The notes under the pieces are model-generated. The model made no database searches and was not told where the DNA came from. It saw nothing but the letters and a program-made list of their open reading frames with translations. Positions 56,690-64,000 of a stretch of 64,000 nucleotides of DNA are shown piece by piece (the stretch's first letter is position 1; each line of letters begins with the position of its first letter). Source of the stretch: Endomychus coccineus (taxonomy: Eukaryota; Arthropoda; Insecta; Coleoptera; Endomychidae); NCBI GenBank assembly GCA_958510875.1, contig OY294070.1:120880703-120944702 (forward strand), given 5' to 3'. The translations under genes and the position numbers were made by a program.

Positions 56690-57660
56690 GACATGGATTG
56701 CGAAAATTTTGCTCTATACAACGTCAATTCAACTCCAAAGAAACAAGTTCAACAGCTACTTCTGCTTCTGCAGAATTAATGAAAATCCTAATCAAGGAAA
56801 ACCCTAAGAAAGAAAACGACCATATGATACAATAGATGATTTCTTCCGAAGCATCGGAAAAACTGTTGAAACTTTCAACCCCTCACATGAAAATTATGTA
56901 AAATCAAAAATAGTTTCCATTATTTTGCAGATTGAAATGTACCAGCACAAACTTTCGCGATTTCCCCGTCAAATTTTACGGAACAACATAGAAATTAAGA
57001 TCGGAATTACGGGTTCATTAGTTTTTTCACTAAATCACTCCTAATCATCGTGTAACATATTTTGCACAGATGGAAACGAGTTTTAGTTTTTCTTTCTTGC
57101 GTTGTTATATTATGTAACCTATGTTAATCAATAGGTTGTTTATGAACAAAGCAAATAGTTAAACTGGTAAGTAGACATTCTGTAATATCTATGAAATTTC
57201 ATTTCGTCATCAACCTTATCATAAATCAAACTTTTGTCTTTTCCTTTTCTGTAGGATGCTGTGAAACTGAGAACCCAAATAAGTTTTTTTTTTCCTTCTT
57301 TACTTCATTCTTGTCGATGAGTATACCAATTAATGATTATGATTTTCACTAATTCTGTAGAAGCAGGAGTAGCTGTTGAACTTGTTTTTGATTTGAGTTG
57401 ACATTGTATAGAGCAAAATTTCTCAATCCAAGTCGTTGTCGTTTGACTCGAATGGGACAGGAATTCTTGGAAGATGACGCCAGAATGGACACGAACAAGT
57501 TGTCCTTAGACGATTTACGCTTAAAGGTGAGAGAAATAGCACAAATGTCAGGACTTTCATATACAACGTTTTCCAAATCGTCCAAAAATATTTGGACATG
57601 GATAAAATTAGTGCAAGGTGGATTCCCAAACAACTCGCAGTTCAGCGTCGTGTTGAATAG
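56690..57660 (+). pseudogene. mariner N-terminal remnant with an inverted flank copy
   Basis: At 57455-57660 two overlapping frames read FLEDDARMDTNKLSLDDL, VREIAQMSGLSYTTF and, shifted, YLDMDKISARWIPKQLAVQR, the helix-turn-helix region of a mariner transposase ahead of the WVP(R/K)xL motif. 57347-57432 is the inverse of 56690-56780 (TTTGCTCTATACAA, AAGTTCAACAGCTACT, CTGCTTCT), so a piece of the same element is also present in the other orientation. Confidence 0.65.
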
Positions 57661-58128
57661 ATAAATTGTTGAATTGTTATAAATAAATTATTCATTGATA
57701 AATATACGAATTGCGCCAAAATTCCAAGTGTAAAGTGTTTTCAAAATTAATGTATTAATAGTCAAATAGATTATATCAAAAGAATTTAAAAAAATAGATC
57801 TATATTTTGAAACGAACAAATAAAACTATTTTATTCTCGTTCATCTTAGGGTATAATACGGTGCTCATTCCCTGATGTTAGAATTTGAAAAAAATATTCT
57901 TTTCGTGGCATTATGGCGGGAATTGTGAAGTATTATTCGTGAATCGTTTGAACTAAACTATTTTTTTTCTTGAACATGGCATTTTCTTATTAATTATCTT
58001 TTTTTTGATATAATCTATCTGACTATTAATACATTAATTTTGAAAACACTTTACACTTGGAATTTTGGCGCAATTTGTATATTTATCAATGAATAACTTA
58101 TTTATAACAATTCAACAATTTATCTATA
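57659..58128. mobile_element. fold-back MITE
   Basis: The left arm (57659-57790) and right arm (about 58000-58128) are inverted copies: TGAATTGTTATAAATAAATT, TTGGCGCAATTTGTATAT and AACACTTTACACTTGG occur in both. The loop is about 200 bp and AT-rich. Confidence 0.75.
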
Positions 58129-58129
58129 C

Positions 58130-58660
58130 ATTTAAGGACTATAATAACAATGAAATCGTACCCAAGAGGCCAAAATTGGCTGAAAACGACTATAAACTCG
58201 GCATTTTGGTCAAATTCGTATATTTATTAATAAATATAATTTGTTTGTAACAAATTAGCGGGTATACATTCGACGATATTGACGACAAAATCGAACTCAG
58301 AAGGTCAAAATTATTCGAAAGCGATCCTAAACTCGTATATTTGGTCGAATTCGTATATTTGTTAATAAATAAATTGTTTATAACAAATGAAGTTAATTCA
58401 ACTACTTGCTTAACTACTTTCGTATGTTGACTGACCAAAAATAGTCTTTACCCGATCATTTTTCATGAATTTTTATGTAATCTCATAAATACGCTAATTA
58501 AATTGTTAATCTATTGTTTATAAACAATGCAATTTTTTTTGCGCAACTTTAGACGAGGTAGACTTTGTTCCTGATAAAATTCTGAATAGAATACACTTTG
58601 TCCCATCAAAATCGGTCCATTTCCCAAGGATTTCGAGATTTCGCATATTTTTATATCCAT
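58130..58660. repeat. degenerate tandem copies of the fold-back arm
   Basis: GGTCAAATTCGTATATTTAT and GGTCGAATTCGTATATTTG with AATAAAT...TGTTTGTAACAAA recur about 140 bp apart at 58210 and 58345, and resemble the MITE arm at 58060. From 58400 nothing is recognised. Confidence 0.5.
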
Positions 58661-58929
58661 TTGACTGCACTAGCTGTTGAGTAAAGCATAGAAGAGTATC
58701 GAAACACCTAGATTCGGCAAATTGCGCAACAATTGGACAAGAACCAGTTCATTTCGCAAAATTTTGTTAACGAATTCCATTTTCGGCTCAATGGCTATGG
58801 CAATAAGCAAAATTGTCTCATTTAGATTTAAGACTGAATATAATCCACAAGCGATATTTAAAAAACCAGAAATGGGTCCAACAAGACGTGGCTACATCCT
58901 ATACAGCGTGTTAAATATTGCATTTATTG

Positions 58930-59040
58930 AGGGCGACGTTCGGCAATCAAGCTACCGGGATATCAAAAATTATCTTGGTCAAGGGTGGTTGTGCAATCTA
59001 AAACGTGTCTCTTACTTTACGTTATCAAAACTTGTGACAA
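58930..59040 (-). repeat. partial 155-bp repeat
   Basis: TACCGGGATATCAAAAATTA and TCTTGGTCAAGGGTGGTTGT match the inverted unit at 13190-13345. The unit is cut short at about 59010. Confidence 0.65.
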
Positions 59041-59099
59041 ATTAATTAATTTGAAGTTTCTAAAAGTGAGAAATATCACAATTTTATACGAATGTTATA

Positions 59100-59722
59100 A
59101 CACTCAGAAGTCTCTAGCGCTTTAGACTCCGGGATTTTCACGTGGCCTATCGAAATTAGAGGGTTCGAATTGTATAAGAACACAATTGCATGAACGCCAG
59201 ACCTCCTATGTAATTAGCTACGAACGTAATCGCTACGCGTCAGTTAGAGTTTATATTTTTTACCTAGTTCTTGTTAATTCGGGGCCGTTTTCTGCCCCGT
59301 GCGGCCGGCGCCAGTTGTAATAAAGTGTTTTCGGCTATAGGCTGCTAACTTTTAACCGCTTTTGGGTATATTTTAGTAGCTAGAAAATTCCCTTTGGTAC
59401 GTCGCACGTTAGACGCGCGTAGCTGAGACCTGAGAGTACCTGTTTCTATTTTAATTAAATTTTCCTATTTAATCGACATTTTGGGGCCCGAGACTATGCT
59501 ATTTACTTGGCCCCGTTCATGAACTAACGACATGGAGCGAAAACCGCATGCAAAAAGTCCTCGTAAAGACGTTCTATGTTCCGAAGATTTGCACTTTTCT
59601 AACCCGCGAGCTACGCGCTCCTCACGTGAACGTCATTCGATTTATCGAAAATCAACGAATTTAAAACAGTTTTCGACCTCGTTTGTGGCTATTGTGACCT
59701 TGTAAAAGGTTCAAAGTCAACA
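59100..59722 (-). mobile_element. retrotransposon LTR with primer-binding site and leader
   Basis: Minus strand: LTR from TGTTGACTTTGAACC (59722) to ACACTTTATTACA (59316), 407 bp, then ACTGGCGCCGGCCGCACGG and about 190 bp of leader ending near 59100. The leader matches that at 26600-26841. Coding part absent. Confidence 0.7.
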
Positions 59723-59729
59723 TTTCGTG

Positions 59730-59945
59730 TTACATTCCGCAACCACCCTTGACCAAGATAATTTTTAACTTGTAGTTTATTATTGTTTTACAACTGAAAT
59801 AAATAGGTATGAAATTTGTAGGTTATTAATGATGTCAGTGTGACAGTGACATAATTATTTCAAACGTAAAGTAAGCCACACGTTTTAGATTCCACAACCA
59901 CCCTTGACCAAGATAATTTTTGACATCCCGGTATTTCACGTAAGG
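59730..59945 (+). repeat. 155-bp repeat, just over one unit
   Basis: CACCCTTGAC at 59744 and 59898 gives a 154-bp period. The repeat starts directly at the 5' edge of the LTR, as also seen at 13345/13364. Confidence 0.75.
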
Positions 59946-60190
59946 CACATCCTGTGACTTGACGCTTCTGGATCATCTTCTGTGGGAATATGTGAAAAGT
60001 CTTTGGTGTAAGCATATAAACCAGTGAAGTTGAACCATTTCGAGGCTAACATTAGGCATGTTATGGCGAAATCAGCCCACCAATGCCGGAAAAAGTGGTC
60101 GAAAATGGTACCTCCAGGATGCGATATATAGGAGTCAGTCGCTGGGTTTATGTGCCCGAAATAAAATTCAAATCATAAATAACTTTAGAT
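59946..60190 (+). pseudogene. C-terminal fragment of a Tc1/mariner-type (IS630) DDE transposase
   Basis: The frame CDLTLLDHLLWEYVKSLW lines up with the third catalytic region (S-x-DLTPLDYFLW) of these transposases, followed by broken ...GRKWYLQDAIYRSQSL.... Stops occur after about 25 residues. Confidence 0.55.
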
Positions 60191-60313
60191 TTTCTATCAC
60201 ATAAAGCCAAAATTCCGATCATTCTGTCAAATTGTATATTTTTTATTCCAATTTAAAGTCATATCGCGCTAGAAAAACACCAGATATTCCAAATAGAAAG
60301 ATTAATTACTTAC
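60191..60313. other. intron of host gene 2 next to the zinc-finger exon
   Basis: No feature; the donor TTC|GTAAGT of the exon at 60314 opens it. Confidence 0.4.
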
Positions 60314-60572
60314 GAATAGTGGTGAATTTGTGTACGCTGGTGGTATGTAACTCAAATTCGAAGAACTTATATCTGATGAACTCAATTCTCCTGGATTCAT
60401 TTCGGTAGAGCTCAAATCTATTGTATCATCAAAATGTGCTTCGTGGGCCTTTCGAATGTGATGTTTCAATTTGTCGTGTCTGGAAAAGGCTTTGTCGCAT
60501 TGTTCACACGCGAAAGGTCTTTCTCCGGTATGGACAAGTTGATGCCTGGATAAATGTGACGACCTTTTAAAA
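60314..60572 (-). CDS. host gene 2, exon completing two C2H2 zinc fingers
   Basis: 259 nt, acceptor CCTTTCTTCCAG, donor TTC|GTAAGT, leaving in phase 0. It supplies the rest of finger 1 ([14 protein letters not shown]), the linker TGERPFA, and all of finger 2 ([18 protein letters not shown] and RKAH, C-x2-C-x12-H-x4-H). A Ser-rich acidic stretch follows ([20 protein letters not shown]). With finger 1 being C-x2-C-x12-H-x3-H, these are standard sequence-specific DNA-binding fingers, and the canonical linker supports tandem binding. The protein is a nuclear DNA-binding factor by this evidence. Confidence 0.92.
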
Positions 60573-60628
60573 CTGGAAGAAAGGGTTAGTTAGCAGCGAT
60601 CTAATAAAACAACATCGTATTTTCCCAC

Positions 60629-60723
60629 CTGCTAGGACACAGTTCGCATTTGAATTTCCTTTGTTTACGTGCCCACGCATTTAATTTAGGGCTCTGACCA
60701 TCCACGCACATTTCAGGTTCATC
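60629..60723 (-). CDS. host gene 2, exon with start of zinc finger 1
   Basis: 95 nt, acceptor CTAAATTGTAG, donor GCAG|GTGGGA, phase 0 to phase 2. Encodes DEPEMCVDGQSPKLNAWARK and then QRKFKCELCPS, giving the Cys pair of finger 1. The finger is split by the intron, an old and common arrangement in insect zinc-finger genes. Confidence 0.88.
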
Positions 60724-60778
60724 CTACAATTTAGAAGTAAAAATTAAAATGTTCCGTGCGAAATTAAGGTCTACATAC

Positions 60779-60928
60779 TTTGACTTCAATTACATCTTCA
60801 TCATCGTCTTCTTGATTTGTGGAGGACTGTGGCTCTTGTTTAACAATTGACAAGTCTGGAAAACCAAATTCTGCTTCAATGGGGAGTTTCGATATTTTAA
60901 CAACTTTAGGACTTATCGGAAGCAATTT
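60779..60928 (-). CDS. host gene 2, most 5' exon found: acidic linker
   Basis: 150 nt, 50 residues, phase 0-0. Donor AAA|GTATGT; acceptor GGTGTTTGATAG, weak. Encodes KLLPISPKVVKISKLPIEAE, DLSIVKQEPQSS and the acidic EDDDEDVIEVK. VKQE fits the SUMO-acceptor pattern (hydrophobic-K-x-E), common in transcription factors. An in-frame stop just upstream (TAG at the acceptor) rules out reading on, so the N-terminus must lie further right, beyond the hAT at 60946. I did not find it; a ZAD-type domain would be usual. Confidence 0.7.
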
Positions 60929-60945
60929 CTATCAAACACCAAACT

Positions 60946-62778
60946 ATATTCGTCAGTGGCGGCTGGTACTGAAGGGCACAAGGGCACGTACCCACCACCA
61001 CCAACGTGCCCATCCAACCACCAAGATAACAATATAATAATATGATTCGGCTGACTACGGTTATTTTATCCATACGCGCTTATACCATCGGTTTGGGGCA
61101 CATAGCTTCGTATCTCCAGTAAACGTCTTGCCTTCATAGTGTACAGTGTGTGAATTCAATTCGAAGACGTGAAGTCTGAAGTGAGTCTTTGAATTGGCGT
61201 TACGAGGCCATGATGAGACATTGACGTCGGAAAATCCAGGTATTTATGTAGGTTTAATCAACTTTGCAGCTGAATTAGACGCTGTGTTTGCAATACATAT
61301 GAAAGGTTCTGGTTCACAAGTGTTTAAAGGCGTCTCAAAAACCATTCAGAACGAATTGCTAGATGCAATGTTGCAAATTTACAACCAGGAAATATTAAAA
61401 GAAATTAAAACCGCAAATTTCATTGCTTTGGAGGCCGATGAAACTACAAACACCTCTAATCATCAGCAAATAGTTGTTATTATTCGATACGTGTTTAATG
61501 GACAAATTTTGAACGCTTTTGGTCTTTTTTAAGTCAGGTGGACATAATGCTGATGTATCAGCAAAAACATTGCTGAATGAATTGCAAACTATTTTAAATT
61601 CTCATCCGTGATGAGTGGTTAGACAAATAGTATCCAATTCATTATCAAAAGTACATTTCCACATGCACATTATATTCACTGTTACGCGCATCAATTTAAT
61701 TTAATTATTGAACGAGCGGCACAGTGCAATAAAAAAGTAAAAATTTTCTTTGCAAATTTGCAATCATTTTCAAGCTTTTTTCTCGATCGCCAAAACGAAC
61801 GGTAATTCTTGATAAAATGGTCAAACGTAGATTACCAAGCGCTGTTCCTACACGCTGGAACTGTGAACATATTATTTGAACACCAGGATTTTTTTCAAAG
61901 AATGTTCAGACAAAATTATCGACGAAGAAGGGATAGATTCAGTTACTATTAGTGAAGCAAAGTGGTTTATTGAAACATTTGAATTGCCCGGAATTTCCCT
62001 ACAGGTTGAAAATATTTCATTTTATCATGCCACATGTTGAAATATTATTCAACCAGACTCAAATGCGCGGGATTGACAGTGCTCAACTGCAAAAGGCAAT
62101 TGAACAATTCCAACAGCAAATTATTCGAATTATAAATTCTACTGACAAAGACAATCAAGAACGCAATAATCAAGAATCTGCTAGGAAAAGACAAAAAAAG
62201 CCAGCTGGATATGGAAAATCTGTTATTGCAAAGGAAGTATGTGACACTATTTTAAGTCAAATTAGCGGGCGACTTGATTTTAGGGATCTCGTAAGTGCAG
62301 CAAGATTATGTGATACTCAAAATTTCAAAACTTATAGACATGCATTTCCACAAAAACATTTTGATGAAACTGTGAAACCTGATCCTATGTTGGACAGTGT
62401 ACAATTTAAAAGTGAACTTCCAGAAATTTATGAGCGCGATGACATGTGTGACGTAAGTGGTATTTTGCCACAGCCTAAAAAAGGTTTTGACGGAAACATA
62501 CAAACTGTGGATGTTATTTGTACAAAGCCCATGCGATAGCAGAATGCAAACGATGTTTTTCCACCCTCAAACGCATTGAAACTTTTCTGAGAAGCACAAT
62601 GTCAGAAGATCGACTGAACGAATTGCCGGTCCTATCAATAGAAAAGAAGTTCGTCCAGTCTATCCCGGATTTTGACAACAAAGTAATTTTTTCCAGCATG
62701 AAAAATAGGAGAATGGATTTTATTAACAAAAAATAGGTAATTTCTCTTTTCTAACTTACGAGCGCCACTACTATTCGT
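60946..62778 (+). mobile_element. hAT transposon with long transposase remnant
   Basis: The element (60954-62770) starts CAGTGGCGGCTGG and ends GCGCCACTA. The flanks ATATTCGT (60946-60953) and CTATTCGT (62771-62778) form an 8-bp duplication with one mismatch. The plus strand encodes a ZMYM1-like hAT transposase in pieces: 61194-61532 (FRGHDE-type start, then FIALEADETTNTSN with the first catalytic Asp), 61740-61870 (RLPSAVPTRWNCEH), 61952-62539 and 62518-62736 (ECKRCFSTLKRIETFLRSTM, dimerisation domain). At least four frameshifts and a stop separate them. It is a relative of, but not a copy of, the hAT at 21489. Confidence 0.88.
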
Positions 62779-63139
62779 TATCAACCAACGATAAGGTAAC
62801 GGCGTCCGTTGAAACCAACCTATCCATAACGATGTCATATTTACCGATATATACCAGAATTGTTTGATTACTTATCGAAATATAGGAAATACTAGAAGCC
62901 TACATGTATGCCAACGTAGCATGGTTCTAACGTGAACTGAAGTGATGCTTCCGGAAACAATGTAAAAGGCTTTGTCGACACTTAGCTTTTCTTTGTCGCC
63001 ATTTAAAGTACATTTGAGCGTATGGAGTGTCAATTCCGCAGTGAGGATATATTCGTCACTTCCACCTCTAGGATAGGATGGGAGGCCACGAGAGCCGGCG
63101 ACCACTGGCTGTCACTCAATACTATATAGAATAGTAGTT
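62779..63139. other. GC-richer stretch, unassigned
   Basis: A minus-strand open frame (63105-62872, 77 codons) lies in sequence richer in GC than its surroundings, upstream of gene 2 in its direction of transcription. It could hold 5' exon sequence, but no domain, start context or donor is convincing. Confidence 0.3.
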
Positions 63140-63490
63140 GCAAGAGACATATATATATATATATTTATTTATTTATTCATTAACATATAAAGAGCAGTCC
63201 ACAGACAAAGTCCTAAGAAAGACTGCTACACAAGAAAACTAAAAAAAATAACAAAACCACATCAAATGACGTCACGCGCCGAGCGTGCTTCCAAAAATTA
63301 CAAACTAGAAGAAACTTATATATAAAACATATATACTAGATATAGGCTAGTCAGCAGACATCAGAAATCAAAATCTCACAATAATCCCAAAAGAATCGAA
63401 ACTTCGGTAAAACATGACCAGAATGATCTCCACATATACTCTGGGCATACTTCTTTCTGTATTTAACTCCTTCTTATCCTCAATCGAGTA
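63140..63490 (-). mobile_element. non-LTR retrotransposon 3' end
   Basis: Minus strand: TGGACTGCTCTTTATATGTT and AATGAATAAATAAATAAA, then an (AT)n run at 63152-63167. This looks like the 3' UTR and A-rich tail of a jockey/CR1-type element. No coding part is left. Confidence 0.5.
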
Positions 63491-63859
63491 GATTTTCGTT
63501 AGTTGAATCAAATTAGGGTGACATTGTGCAGCTCATTTTTTCCGTCTTTTCACGGCGCATAAGCTTATTGAAAGCTTTTTTCTTTCTAACTCAATCCGAC
63601 GATATCCGACGCGAAAAATCGGTTTTGGCCATTTTTACCATGTTTTTTTGGACCATTTGCGACAATCAAAAAGTGTTCGATTTTAGTTCCTTCAATTTGT
63701 ATCATAATTATCTTCTTAAGGCAATTTTTTCCTCCGAACTCAGAATTATGCAAAAATTACCGACATTTATTGCTAATTCTATTACACTACTGGGGGCAAT
63801 CCCTTGTTTGCATTATTATCCCCAAATAGTATTTGAACAGGCTCATTTTCACTTATAAT
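63491..63859. other. no gene supported
   Basis: The plus-strand frame 63526-63858 (110 codons) has no ATG and contains the RT-linker-like phrase NSITLLGAIPC only by chance as far as I can tell. Confidence 0.3.
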
Positions 63860-63935
63860 TTAGTTTACTCTGATGATGGCTACTTGATAGCAGAAAGGTT
63901 CACAGAGTATTTTTAGTGGATAAGGGTGATTATTT
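63860..63935 (+). mobile_element. Penelope-like element end with hammerhead-like core
   Basis: TACTCTGATGATGGCTACTT, TGATAGCAGAAAGG and CACAGAGTATTTTTAGTGGA match the PLE end at 17465-17530. CTGATGA, a GCTA/TAGC stem and GAAA are present, and ACTC pairs with GAGT, so this is a hammerhead-like motif, but no correct cleavage triplet is seen. Confidence 0.5.
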
Positions 63936-64000
63936 CTTATTTATAGTATTAACCAAGTAAGTCAAACAACATTTCAATTGATTGTTCTTTTCACAATTTT

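Noticed and set aside
62872..63105. First exon of gene 2
   Set aside because: The frame has somewhat higher GC, but no zinc-binding or ZAD pattern and no clear donor; left unassigned.

Overview
This is eukaryotic DNA, almost certainly from an insect with a large, AT-rich, repeat-filled genome. A beetle is my guess, but the sequence does not prove it. There are no operons, no rRNA or tRNA genes and no CRISPR arrays. Two host genes can be supported, both spliced and both on the minus strand. Nearly everything else is transposable-element debris, much of it nested.

Host gene 1 (about 5583-20814, minus) encodes a secreted, coiled-coil-rich protein. I traced four coding exons whose phases and splice sites agree, starting with a signal peptide at 20802. 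Its 10.6-kb first intron holds several retroelements. The gene runs off the left side of the window. Host gene 2 (35641-60928, minus, 5' end not found) encodes two C2H2 zinc fingers, then a long run of tiny exons, six of which carry a canonical AT-hook (GRP core), then an acidic C-terminal exon. Twelve consecutive internal exons have phase 1 at both ends, so any combination can be spliced without breaking frame.

Layout from the left. 1-4650 is non-LTR and BEL/Pao debris with a Crypton-like tyrosine-recombinase element inserted in it. 4650-10120 holds exons 4-2 of gene 1, with hAT and non-LTR copies between them. 10120-20701 is intron 1, filled with Penelope-like elements (PLEs), LTR pieces and a mariner. 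20702-20814 is exon 1 of gene 1. 20815-35640 is intergenic or 5' UTR intron, with a hAT, a non-LTR tail, a 2-kb fold-back element, another PLE and a stem-loop repeat array. 35641-60928 is gene 2, with mariner, hammerhead-bearing, P-like, MULE-like and non-LTR insertions in its introns. 60946-64000 is a hAT that sits just upstream of a gene 2 splice acceptor, plus non-LTR and PLE tails.

Three observations stand out. (1) The tyrosine-recombinase element at 1731-4067 is flanked by a 6-bp repeat; removing the element and one repeat copy restores the reading frame of the BEL/Pao host. Joining its ends predicts a circle junction with inverted arms around an 8-nt spacer, the geometry of loxP and FRT sites. 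(2) A complete hammerhead-ribozyme fold lies in a 345-bp insertion flanked by a 12-bp target duplication inside a mariner. (3) The AT-hook micro-exon array of gene 2 looks built for combinatorial splicing.
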